A stretch of DNA of 34,264 bases, from positions 1 through 34,264 of the forward strand of contig WQVY01000025.1 in assembly GCA_009785605.1 (NCBI GenBank), written 5' to 3'. Below, piece after piece: positions 18,649 through 27,900 of this stretch. Each line of letters begins with the position of its first letter. Positions within the stretch are counted from its first letter, which is position 1. The DNA comes from Defluviitaleaceae bacterium (GTDB lineage Bacteria; Bacillota; Clostridia; Lachnospirales; WQUN01). The notes below the pieces were generated by a model that was not told the origin of the DNA, searched no databases, and saw only the letters and a list, made by a program, of their open reading frames with translations. The position numbers and the translations under genes were made by a program.

Positions 18649-19448
18649 TTACCTTGAAAAACATTAACAAGACCTTCCGCATAGCCAAGCGGAAGGCTGG
18701 CTTTGGCAGCGCCGTTAAGGCGCTTTTTTCGCGTGAGTACGAGTATGTACATGCGCTGCGGGATGTAAGTTTTACTGTGTCTGATGGCGAGATGGTAGGC
18801 TATATCGGCCCCAACGGTGCCGGTAAGAGTACAACCATAAAAATAATGTGTGGTGTGCTTACACCGGAAATAGACGGTGGTACATGCGAAATAAACGGGC
18901 GCATACCATGGAAAAACCGTGTAGCACATGTGCGTGAGATAGGTGTAGTTTTTGGCCAGCGGAGCCAACTGTGGTGGGACGTACCGGTTATAGACAGCTT
19001 TGAGCTGATACGCGACATATACAAAACAGACGCAGCTACATACAAGCGTAACCTTAATGAGCTGGTAGAGTTGCTAGAATTGTCTGAAATTATAAAAACC
19101 CCGGCACGAAGTTTGAGCCTTGGCCAGCGTATGCGCTGCGAAATTGTAGCATCACTTTTACACAGCCCCAAAATTTTGTTTTTGGACGAGCCTACTATTG
19201 GGTTGGATGCGGTTTCTAAACTGGCAGTGCGGCAGTTTATCAAGAAGCTAAATGCCGAGCACAAGACCACAGTCTTACTAACAACCCACGATATGCAAGA
19301 CATAGAAGCGCTAACACAGAGGATAATCCTAATAGGCAAGGGGCAGATACTAATGGACGGAAGCCTTGCAGAGTTAAAGAAAAAATCCCCAACAGGGGCC
19401 AATGCAGAAGAAATGGTAGCGGCATTGTACAAGGAGTATGAAATATAA
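18645..19448 (+). CDS. ABC-2-type exporter ATP-binding protein
   Basis: The 267-aa ATPase shows Walker A (GPNGAGKSTTIKIM), Q-loop (GVVFGQRSQLWWDVP), signature (LSLGQRMRCEI), Walker B (ILFLDEPTIGLDAV) and switch His (LLTTHDMQDIE). The FGQRSQLWWD sequence is typical of ATPases paired with ABC2_membrane_6 (formerly DUF990) permeases, two of which follow after the HAD gene. It is coupled to the carboxypeptidase gene by ATGA overlap and shows no separate ribosome site. The exported substrate is unknown. Confidence 0.95.
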   Translation: MITLKNINKTFRIAKRKAGFGSAVKALFSREYEYVHALRDVSFTVSDGEMVGYIGPNGAGKSTTIKIMCGVLTPEIDGGTCEINGRIPWKNRVAHVREIGVVFGQRSQLWWDVPVIDSFELIRDIYKTDAATYKRNLNELVELLELSEIIKTPARSLSLGQRMRCEIVASLLHSPKILFLDEPTIGLDAVSKLAVRQFIKKLNAEHKTTVLLTTHDMQDIEALTQRIILIGKGQILMDGSLAELKKKSPTGANAEEMVAALYKEYEI

Positions 19449-20222
19449 ATGCACAAAGACATTAAAATGGTTGTCACAGACTTAGATAGTACACTGCTTA
19501 GAGGAGATAAGACAATATCTGCCTATACAGTAGATATATTGCGCCGTTTGCGCGATATGGGGGTAAAGCTTGTATTTGCCACGGCACGGCCAAGGCGTAC
19601 GGTTGTACAATTTTTGGGGGATTTTGCTACAGATGCGCTAATTGTGCACAATGGCGCAGTTGTTTATGTAGGTGATAAAGTGCATAGCCACCACGGCATA
19701 GCGTCGGATGTCAAAAGCCAAATACTACAAACTATAAGCCTGGATTACCCAGCGGTGACACTGTCTGTAGAAATAGAGGACTTAAACTACTCAAACTTTG
19801 ATATGAAACTTGTGTGGGCATACGACGATGGAGTAATGTGCGACTTTGCGGACCTCCCCAACAAGCCAGCGGACAAGATAACAATAGGCGTGTCCTGCCA
19901 CGAAGATATTGCAAAGTTTTCTTCATATTTGCCGGATGATTTATACATACAAATGTGTGACGGCAGGTTGGGCCTGGTCATGCACAAAAATGCTACTAAG
20001 TGGGCGGCCATACAAGATGTTGCCGCATATTTTGGCATTGCAACCACCCAAGCCGTTGCTTTTGGCGATGATTATAACGATATAACCATGCTAAAGGGGT
20101 GCGGGGTTGGCGTTGCCGTAGCCAATGCACTAGACGAAGTAAAGGCCGCCGCCAACTATATATGTGCCTCCAACGAAGATGATGGTGTGGCTAAGTGGCT
20201 GGACTCAAACCTACTGCGATGA
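19449..20222 (+). CDS. Cof-type HAD-superfamily phosphatase
   Basis: The 257-aa product has HAD motif I VVTDLDSTLLRG (nucleophile Asp and acid Asp), motif II LVFATARP, motif III Lys in MHKNATKWAAI and motif IV AFGDDYNDITML. It has the large C2 cap insertion of Cof/YbiV-type sugar-phosphate and flavin-phosphate phosphatases. Its ATG directly abuts the ABC ATPase stop (TAAATG), with AGGAG about 13 nt upstream. It interrupts the ATPase from its two permeases, which is unusual. Substrate unknown. Confidence 0.93.
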   Translation: MHKDIKMVVTDLDSTLLRGDKTISAYTVDILRRLRDMGVKLVFATARPRRTVVQFLGDFATDALIVHNGAVVYVGDKVHSHHGIASDVKSQILQTISLDYPAVTLSVEIEDLNYSNFDMKLVWAYDDGVMCDFADLPNKPADKITIGVSCHEDIAKFSSYLPDDLYIQMCDGRLGLVMHKNATKWAAIQDVAAYFGIATTQAVAFGDDYNDITMLKGCGVGVAVANALDEVKAAANYICASNEDDGVAKWLDSNLLR

Positions 20223-20297
20223 GGGTGTTGTCATAGGTAACAAACTCACCGGTTTTGATGATACCGATAAAGGTTTTTGGGAAGGGAGTCTAACCGC

Positions 20298-21125
20298 ATG
20301 GGTAGCATCCTGGCAATTAATATAAAACCCTACCTCGCGCTGTTTCGCATACGTTTTACTAACAGCTTGCAGTACCGCGCAGCGGCGTTTGCCGGGCTTG
20401 TAACGCAGTTTTCGTTTGGGTTTATGTTTATCTTGGCCTTTGCTGCGTTCTACCGCACAAACCCAGATGCCTTCCCTATGACATTTCAGCAGACAGTGTC
20501 TTACATATGGCTGCAACAGGCCTTTCTTGCGCTGTTTTTTTTGTGGTTTTATGAAAATAGCATATTCGAGTCCATAGAAAGCGGCTCTATTGCATATGAG
20601 ATGGTGCGGCCTATGGATTTATATAGCCGCTGGTATAGCGTGACAGCCGCAAACCGTATTTCGCGCACGGTATTGCGCTGTGCGCCTTTGCTTGTGGTGG
20701 CACTTTTATTGCCGCACCCATATAGGCTGGTAATACCCGGCGATATTGTGCAGCTTGGGTTGTTTTTTCTTAGTATGGTACTGTCTCTTGGGGTGGTGCT
20801 TTCGCTTTCTATGCTTGTCTATATATCGGCGTTTTATACGGTTAATGGGGCAGGTACGCGGCTAATTATTGCGGTTATGTCTGACTTTTTGTCTGGTGGT
20901 ATTATTCCTATACCGTTTTTCCCTGGTACTGTAAGGCTTGTTGTGGAGCTGTTGCCTTTTGGCTCTATGCAAAATATGCCGCTGCTTATTTTTAGTGGGC
21001 ATATATATGGTGTGGCGGCTTTACGTGGTATTGGCTTGCAAATATTCTGGATTGTGGTGCTTATTATTATTGGGCGGCTTTGGATGAGCCGGGCACTTAA
21101 GCGGGTAATAACGCAAGGGGGTTGA
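20298..21125 (+). CDS. ABC-2 exporter permease (ABC2_membrane_6 type), first subunit
   Basis: The 275-aa, roughly six-segment membrane protein carries the family pattern FRIRFTNSLQYRAAAFAGL near the N-terminus, ESIESGSIAYEMVRPMDLY after the second segment, and GGIIPIPFFPG near the fifth. A TTG 21 nt upstream extends the frame, but GGGAAGGGAG sits just before ATG 20298. A 75-nt spacer separates it from the HAD gene. It presumably pairs with the next permease and the ATPase at 18645. Confidence 0.9.
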   Translation: MGSILAINIKPYLALFRIRFTNSLQYRAAAFAGLVTQFSFGFMFILAFAAFYRTNPDAFPMTFQQTVSYIWLQQAFLALFFLWFYENSIFESIESGSIAYEMVRPMDLYSRWYSVTAANRISRTVLRCAPLLVVALLLPHPYRLVIPGDIVQLGLFFLSMVLSLGVVLSLSMLVYISAFYTVNGAGTRLIIAVMSDFLSGGIIPIPFFPGTVRLVVELLPFGSMQNMPLLIFSGHIYGVAALRGIGLQIFWIVVLIIIGRLWMSRALKRVITQGG

Positions 21126-21129
21126 TGCG

Positions 21130-21906
21130 ATGAAATTGTATGCTAAGTTTTTCATGATGCATATAAAAAGCCAGATGCAGTACAAGACCTCATTTGCCTT
21201 TACCTTTGTTGGGCAGTTTTTTGTGGCGTTTACTGTGTTTTTGGGTGTCTATTTTCTTTTTTTGCGTTTTGATGCTGTGGACGATTTTACATATCAGGAA
21301 GTGCTTATTTGTTTTGCGGTGATATTGCTTGCCTTTTCTCTTGCGGAGATGATTGGCCGGGGGTTTGACCGGTTTCCTATGCTCTTGGGTAACGGTATGT
21401 TTGACAGGGCACTTGTGCGGCCGCGCAATATAGTGTTTCAGGTATTGGCTGGTACGATAGAGTTTACACGGCTTGGCCGCGCTTTGCAGGCTATTGTGGT
21501 TTTTGCATACATTATCCCCACCAGTGGCATAGTATGGACATGGGATAAAATCCTAACATTGTGCTTGATGGTTGTATGCGGCAGTTTGTTGTTTTTTGGG
21601 CTTTTTCTTATATATGCGGCGTTTTCGTTTTTTACGGTAGAAGGCCTGGAGTTTATGAATATCTTTACAGATGGCGGGCGCGAGCATGGCCGGCTGCCTT
21701 TTTCTGTGTACGGCGACAATGTGCTTAGGTTTTTGACATTTGTGATACCGCTGGCGTTAGTACAATACTACCCGCTGCTATACTTGTTGGGGCGGGAGGA
21801 GAGTATGTTTTATGCTTTTACCCCTGTAATATCGCTGCTATTTTTGCTGCCATGCTATGCATTATTTAGGTTGGGGCTGAGCAGATATAAATCTACTGGG
21901 TCATAA
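21130..21906 (+). CDS. ABC-2 exporter permease (ABC2_membrane_6 type), second subunit
   Basis: The 258-aa membrane protein is homologous in layout to the preceding gene: MMHIKSQMQYKTSFAFTFVG, DRFPMLLGNGMFDRALVRPRN (the equivalent of the YEMVRP segment) and a C-terminal LPCYALFRLGLSRYKSTGS. It has about six membrane segments. It begins 4 nt after the previous stop. The ATPase plus two unequal permeases form a complete exporter of this type. Confidence 0.9.
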   Translation: MKLYAKFFMMHIKSQMQYKTSFAFTFVGQFFVAFTVFLGVYFLFLRFDAVDDFTYQEVLICFAVILLAFSLAEMIGRGFDRFPMLLGNGMFDRALVRPRNIVFQVLAGTIEFTRLGRALQAIVVFAYIIPTSGIVWTWDKILTLCLMVVCGSLLFFGLFLIYAAFSFFTVEGLEFMNIFTDGGREHGRLPFSVYGDNVLRFLTFVIPLALVQYYPLLYLLGREESMFYAFTPVISLLFLLPCYALFRLGLSRYKSTGS

Positions 21907-21958
21907 TTTCGGAAGAAGTCTAATTATGTTAAAATAACGCATCAAAAGGAGGGCGTAC

Positions 21959-23722
21959 ATGAAAACGAGATATATCATGTTGTTGCTGATACTTACCGGT
22001 ACACTATTTAATACCGCTTGCAGCAACAAACCCACAGAAATATTGGAAGCACCACTGGCACACGGCGCTTTAGTTACATGTTTGACAGACACTGACTTGT
22101 CGGACACTGACAATGCAAGCACAAGCGAGCCAGATGACACTGATACATTGGCAGCTTTCCCCACCATACACATCACATCAGAGCTGGACCCGTTTGTCCA
22201 AGAACGGGAGCTGTGGCACGATGGCACAATCACACTAGGCGGTGCCGGTATATTCGACTTTGATGAGGTAGATGCCAGGATACGTGGGCGTGGTAACTCT
22301 ACATGGTGGAACGGCCAAGACAAAAGGCCTTTGCGCTTCCGATTCAGACAGGCCAGGCCCATGATATCGGATTACGATGCGCGAGATTGGATTTTGCTGG
22401 CCAACCAGTTTGATAGGTCGTTACTGCGCAACTACACGGTATTAAACCTGGGTGCTGCGTTAAGCGGATTGGGTTTTACACCCGTGCCACATCATGTACA
22501 CCTGTATGTCAACAGCGAATACATGGGTGTATATCTCCTAACAGACGAAAGAAACGTAGGCACTGGGCGGATGCAGCTACAATGGAACGAAGACCCGGCT
22601 ATAAGCGACTACTTCCTGGAGCTGGATGCCCGTGCACACCTTACCGGCATACTAGACGAAACATATATTGACGTAAACGGCCTACTATATGACCTGCGCT
22701 GGCCGGATGACTTGAGTCCGCAGCATGTAGACTATGTAAGGGATTACCTGGCCGCAGTAAGCCATGCCATACGCACTCAAAGTTTTGACGATATACTGGC
22801 ATTAATAGACTTAGACTCCTTCGTAGATTTTTATATTGTTCAGGAGTTTACTAAAGATGTAGACGCAAGGGATTTAAGTACATTCATGTATATAACAGGC
22901 ACCGGACATGAGCGTAGGCTTTTTATGGGCCCAATATGGGATTTTGACCTTGCGATGGGCAACTCTGCATACCAGCCGCTTGGGTATGGGCCAGAGGGGT
23001 TGTATGTGGCGGTATTCAACTACTGGTATAGGTACCTCATGAGTAGGCCAGAGTTTTTTAGCGCTGTACAAACCAGATGGAACGAAATACGTGACGTAGA
23101 AATCCCCCAAGCAATAGAGCATACCCTGGCCACAGCCATCCGCTACCAAAGCGAGTTTGAGCGTAACTTCGAGCGCCACCCGGCCGTCATGGGGCGGCAG
23201 CAGATGCCAACCCCCCGCGAGATATTAGAAATTGATTATTTCATGGGACATGTAAACCATTTAGTAAACTGGCTCGAAGCCCGCGCAGCCTGGATGGATG
23301 ACTTCTTTAACGACAGGCTACCGGATTTTGACCATATGTGGGCATTGGTAGAATACCAAGAAAGTACCACCCCAATTAGCATAGCCGTGAATGGTGAAAT
23401 ACACGAAACCAACATCTCACCCATAAGCATGCATAATAGGATCATGATTGCCCTAGAAGAACTAGAAGCTATATTTGGCATAGAAATAGAATATGATATA
23501 ACGCCAACGGGCAATATTGCCATGCAGCATGGCAATATTTCTATCACGCATCAAGCCGGGGACCTATATATTATGGTAAACGGCGAAAGAATAGATTTTA
23601 CAATGCCAACCGCGATACTAATAAGGGGCCATATTTTTGTACCACTGCGCGTGTTTGCGGAGGCTCTTGGGCATGACCTGGGCTGGGATGGCTCTACTCG
23701 TACTGTAAAAATAGAAATTTAA
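21959..23722 (+). CDS. CotH-family protein with C-terminal copper-amine-oxidase-N-like domain
   Basis: CotH proteins are secretory-type atypical kinases that phosphorylate spore-coat proteins in Bacillus. The 587-aa product has an export signal with a weak lipobox (NTAC). It then shows the CotH landmarks IRGRGNSTW, KRPLRFRF, DWILLANQFDRSLLRN, GVYLLTDERN, YFLELDARA (ExD) and GPIWDFDLAMGN (metal-binding DFD). After about residue 480 there is a separate domain with IAVNGE, IDFTMPTAILIRGHIFVPLRVFAEALGH and WDGSTRTVKIEI, the copper amine oxidase N-terminal (stalk-like) domain common on Firmicutes surface proteins. AAAAGGAGG lies about 6 nt before the ATG. It follows the exporter by 52 nt. Together with spoIIR it suggests a spore-surface or cell-surface phosphorylation role, by inference only. 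Confidence 0.9.
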   Translation: MKTRYIMLLLILTGTLFNTACSNKPTEILEAPLAHGALVTCLTDTDLSDTDNASTSEPDDTDTLAAFPTIHITSELDPFVQERELWHDGTITLGGAGIFDFDEVDARIRGRGNSTWWNGQDKRPLRFRFRQARPMISDYDARDWILLANQFDRSLLRNYTVLNLGAALSGLGFTPVPHHVHLYVNSEYMGVYLLTDERNVGTGRMQLQWNEDPAISDYFLELDARAHLTGILDETYIDVNGLLYDLRWPDDLSPQHVDYVRDYLAAVSHAIRTQSFDDILALIDLDSFVDFYIVQEFTKDVDARDLSTFMYITGTGHERRLFMGPIWDFDLAMGNSAYQPLGYGPEGLYVAVFNYWYRYLMSRPEFFSAVQTRWNEIRDVEIPQAIEHTLATAIRYQSEFERNFERHPAVMGRQQMPTPREILEIDYFMGHVNHLVNWLEARAAWMDDFFNDRLPDFDHMWALVEYQESTTPISIAVNGEIHETNISPISMHNRIMIALEELEAIFGIEIEYDITPTGNIAMQHGNISITHQAGDLYIMVNGERIDFTMPTAILIRGHIFVPLRVFAEALGHDLGWDGSTRTVKIEI

Positions 23723-23734
23723 CCATAATAATAT

Positions 23735-23789
23735 GGGACTGTGTATAAACAACGCCCCCTTTATCGGGGAATTGTTTATGCACAGTCCC
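23735..23789. repeat. 55-nt near-perfect palindrome between cotH-like gene and N-acetyltransferase gene
   Basis: GGGACTGTG (23735-23743) pairs with CACAGTCCC (23781-23789). The next TATAAACAA pairs with TTGTTTATG (one G-T), and CCCC pairs with GGGG around a TTTATC loop, giving about 22 base pairs. No T-run follows, so it is not a standard terminator. It ends 16 nt before the next start codon. Confidence 0.75.
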
Positions 23790-23805
23790 TGGATAGGGTA
23801 TAGCA

Positions 23806-24564
23806 ATGAACCGGATTACTACATATTTGCGGCGTATCAGATACCACGGTACGCCTCGTGCCGACTTTACCACCTTGTATGATTTGCAGCGCCTACATTT
23901 ACATGCCGTCCCGTACGAGAATTTGGACATCATGCGGGGCGTGCCGCTATCCCTTACTATTGAAGATTTGTACGACAAAATCGTGCTGTGCCGCCGGGGT
24001 GGATATTGTTTTGAATTAAACGCGTTGTTCGCATGGCTTCTTAGGAGCTTGGGCTTTGCCGTTACAGACTGCATGGCCCGCTTCTTGCGCGACGAAACAC
24101 AAATACCAATGCGGCGGCACAGGGTGCTAATGGTTGCGTGTGCTGGTAGCGAGTATTTGTGTGATGTTGGGGTAGGGGGTGTAGTGCCAAGGAAGCCGCT
24201 GCCCCTAACAATAGGCAAAGTAAGCGAGCAAAACGGAGAAAAATATATACTAGAAAAGGACGACTTCCTGGGGACAGTCTTACTTGAGTGGCGTTACGAT
24301 TCCTGGCGCAAGGTATATGCATTTACACATGAGCCCCAGCTAGAGCAAGATTTTACCGCTATATCATATTATTGCGAGGCGCATCCTGATTCGTTTTTTA
24401 AGACACAAGACATGATACATATTTTCACAGAAGACGGCCGTAAATCTGTTGCCGGTAGAGAAGTGCGGATTTTTAACGCCGATGGGGTAAAGGTCCATAA
24501 ACCCGTTACAGAAGCAGCTTATCATGAGTTGCTAAAAATACATTTTGGGATAGTACTGGTCTAA
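23806..24564 (+). CDS. Arylamine N-acetyltransferase family protein
   Basis: The 252-aa product shows the NAT catalytic triad context: RRGGYCFELNALF (Cys), RRHRVLMV (His) and YLCDVGVGG (Asp). The usual N-terminal pattern LQRLHLHAVPYENLDI is also present. NATs move an acetyl or larger acyl group from CoA to arylamines or hydrazines; a related fold also serves in amide synthesis. Length is normal. The ribosome site (GGATAGGG) is modest and lies immediately after the palindrome at 23735. No pathway partners are adjacent. Confidence 0.92.
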   Translation: MNRITTYLRRIRYHGTPRADFTTLYDLQRLHLHAVPYENLDIMRGVPLSLTIEDLYDKIVLCRRGGYCFELNALFAWLLRSLGFAVTDCMARFLRDETQIPMRRHRVLMVACAGSEYLCDVGVGGVVPRKPLPLTIGKVSEQNGEKYILEKDDFLGTVLLEWRYDSWRKVYAFTHEPQLEQDFTAISYYCEAHPDSFFKTQDMIHIFTEDGRKSVAGREVRIFNADGVKVHKPVTEAAYHELLKIHFGIVLV

Positions 24565-24785
24565 ATCAGCGTGCGGAATATTCGCACACATAACATTGCC
24601 ATAAATTTAATATTTCGTTTTCATCATAAAAAAACTAATATAGGCAGCAAAACCATCGCAAAAAACCGTTAACCGAAACACTCATTGCACAAAAAATCCC
24701 CATACATACCCTGCAATACGTCGTATAACCCACATAAAATCATATATCAAGCGCAAGCGCTTTCATCCCCTGCCATAAAAATACA

Positions 24786-24808
24786 TACTGCTAAGCAGTT
24801 ATTTTTTT
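24786..24808 (+). terminator. Weak Rho-independent terminator
   Basis: ACTGC-TAA-GCAGT stem (24787-24799) is followed by a T-rich run (TTATTTTTTT). The stem is only five pairs long. It would end the transcript from the N-acetyltransferase gene. Confidence 0.55.
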
Positions 24809-24843
24809 GTTGATTTGACCCTGTGTAGTGGAATATTTTTTTA

Positions 24844-24870
24844 TTGACGCTACCACACCAGCAATATAAT
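24844..24870 (+). promoter_or_regulatory. Candidate promoter of the 1872-aa surface protein gene
   Basis: TTGACG (24844-24849), 15-nt spacer, TATAAT (24865-24870). The spacer is short of the usual 17. The predicted leader is about 60 nt. Confidence 0.5.
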
Positions 24871-24936
24871 CTTTAGTAGCAACATATATCCTGTAGTAAT
24901 TTCCATGCTTTGACTACATATAAGAGGAGATGACCT

Positions 24937-27900
24937 ATGTATACAAATGTCCGCCGGGCTAAGTCGCGCTGGGCGCGTACTAAGTACATTAGAAATATTT
25001 TAATTGTCATGGTGTTTTTGGCTGTAATTACAGTGGCCGGCGTTTTTGGTAGTAATAATACAGCCACAGACGATCATGCATTTGATAAAGAGCTTGGCTT
25101 TGATACGGAGCTTTATTTTGGCATGACTATTTTAAGAGGGTGGCCAATAAGAAGTATATTGCCGCTTAACCCTGAACTTACGGGCTATAGTTTTTCCCAC
25201 TGGTCTAGCACTCCAGATGGGGGGGCGTTTGACTTTTCTACACCTATTTTAGACGAAATGACTTTCTATGCCGTGTGGGATGGGGGAAATAGCGCTGCAA
25301 GTTATGTTTCTTATGGCGTATATTATGGATATGACACCTACAACCATGTGGTTAATAATTTTGGTTTTGTTGCGTATAGCTACGATGCCGGATATTACTA
25401 CCCAGCATACAACCACTATGCGTATTATCATAGCGCCCCCACCTATGACTACTACAACGCGCATGACTATCCTGGGCACGGACCTGCATATGAACATTAT
25501 GCATATCACTATGATGCTCCTGTTAATGCTCATGACGCTGTATATTATTCTCCTGCATACGAACACGGCGCGTATTATAATGACGCTCCTACCTATGAAT
25601 ACTTTGCTGCAAACGATTATCCTACATATGAGCACTATGTAAATAACGACGATACTCATATCTATATCAATGAGAACGACAAGATTTTTGTAAGGTTTAA
25701 CTGGAACCATGCGAATCACATGGAGATACGTGCACAAGAAGCAGCCGAAGCGATAAGAATCTATGAGGAGCGAATACACTTAAACATTGCACCCGTCAAT
25801 GCTAATGCCTTTGCCGCAGCAGAGGAATATAGTTCACATGCACCATATGAAGAAGCGCAGATGCCAGAAATAGAAATGTTTGGCGGCTATATACCTATTA
25901 TGCCGCTTAATGCCACAGTAAGCGATATAGGTAATTTAAGGTCACAAATAGCCAGTAGAGGCGGTAACAATACCCCATGGACGATTTTTTTGAACTGGGG
26001 GACGGTGACTACTACAACAGAGGAAGCAATTTTGGTACCGAATGGTGCAAATGTCATATTGCAAAGTGTAGGCGCTGCAAGGCCTATTTGGCATCAACAC
26101 TATCCGGGCTCGCTGTCGCAGTTTGGTGATGAGGTACGGCATGAAAGGCATTTTAGAATACAGATGGGGGGGACATTGACTATCGGCAACATACAACTTA
26201 GCCGGGCAAGTCAGGATCCTTCTACTACTGGCGGCGGTATACGTGTGTATGGCGGCGGCCGCTTGTATGTTAGTCACAGTGGTGCTTTATTTCAAAATAA
26301 CCGCGCAATACAAGGCGGTGCAATTGAGGTCAGTGCCGGTGGCAGAGCAACAATAAGAGGCGGAACATTTACTGGCAACGTAGCTATCGGTTCCGGCCAG
26401 GCTAGCGGCGGTGCCATACGTGTGGCTGGTACCATTGGTGGAGATAACAATGGCTACTTAGCTTTTACTCGACAATACCCGACACATATTTACGATAACC
26501 ACCAAACAGCAAGTTCCGGCGGTGGTGTTACAGCCATCCTTAATGCGACACTAATTATAAGCGGAGACCAACCTTTATATATTACCGATAATACGGCCTT
26601 CACCAATGCCGGTGGGCTGATAGCAGCCGGTCACCTTCATATTTCCGGAAGCGGCCCAATTATCATAAGAGACAATATTGCAAACGACAACGCCGGTGGT
26701 ATGCAGTTTTCGGGCCCAGTCGGCCAGTTGGGTTTTGTGTATATTTCACCCCTAACGCCAATAGATATTTCAAGAAACACTGCCATAAACGGCAATGGCG
26801 GCGGCCTTACTGCTTCTAGAGGGGGTTCGGGCTTAGATGAAAATATCAATACCCTGCGGTTGAGTGCAAATGTTACTATTACAGGCAATATTGCTGGTAA
26901 TAGTGGAGGTGGGATATACCTATCTGTTGGAGACATTGAGTTAAACAACACTACTATTACAGGCAACACCGCAGGTATAAATGGCGGCGGTATAAGCATG
27001 ATTGGTGGGAACATTACGTCAAACGGTGCTACCATACATTCAAACAGGGCAAGTGTTGCCGTTGGCGCTCCCACGACAGCAAACACCGGCGGCGGTGGGG
27101 TTAGTGTTGAAGGTGCTAACAGCATCTTTACAATGAACTCAGGTACAATTGGTCACCCAGATACCACAGCCATTAACGCATTTAGCAACCGCGCCATAAG
27201 GGGTGCCGGGGTGCGTATTATAAACGGAACGTTTAATTTTAACGGAGGCAGTATTTTATATAACGTGACAACCAATGTCGAAGGCGGGACAGTGGCACTA
27301 ACAGACGGCCGTGGCGGTGGCGTGTTTGTTAGTAACACCGGCAACTTTAATATGAGCGGCGCAGCAGCTACCGAAAGGCTCATAAGAAACAACGCAGCAG
27401 ACCTTGGCGGTGGGGTTTATATACGCGCCGGTAACTTAAGAATAGAAAATGCAAATGCACATGTACAGGCTAACACGGTAACAGCTGCGGCTTCCGGTGC
27501 GGGTGTTCATCAGGTTGGCGGCACAGTAACAATGTCGGCCGGTAGTATCCGCAATCACAATGCCCAAGGCACAGCAGAGGGCTTGGGGCTCAGTTATGGC
27601 AGTGGTGTGGACATGCGCGGCGGCACGTTTAATATGTCTGGCGGGGCCATAACAAGCAACCGTACAGGAGTAGCAAACATGCCAGGCGGTGTAAATGTTG
27701 AAGCTACGGCTATATTTAATATGAGGGGAAACAGTACCATAGGCGGCTCGGCCGAACATATGTGGAACCAAGGCACAACAGGTGGCGGCGTGCGTGTGGC
27801 CACCGCAGGTGACCTTGTTATTCCTCCTATTTTAAACATCCCTGGCGGTGCCTTTAACATGGAAAATGACATTGGTGAAGGCGGTACCAGAACCATCAGC

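Larger units (their letters stand above)
24565..24936. other. 372-nt AT-rich intergenic region upstream of the giant surface protein
   Basis: It contains a hairpin GTGCGGAATATTCGCAC (24571-24587) just after the N-acetyltransferase stop, a weak terminator (24786-24808), an inverted GCGCAAGCGC, a promoter (24844-24870) and the ribosome site AGAGGAGATG. I see no coding region in it. Confidence 0.7.
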
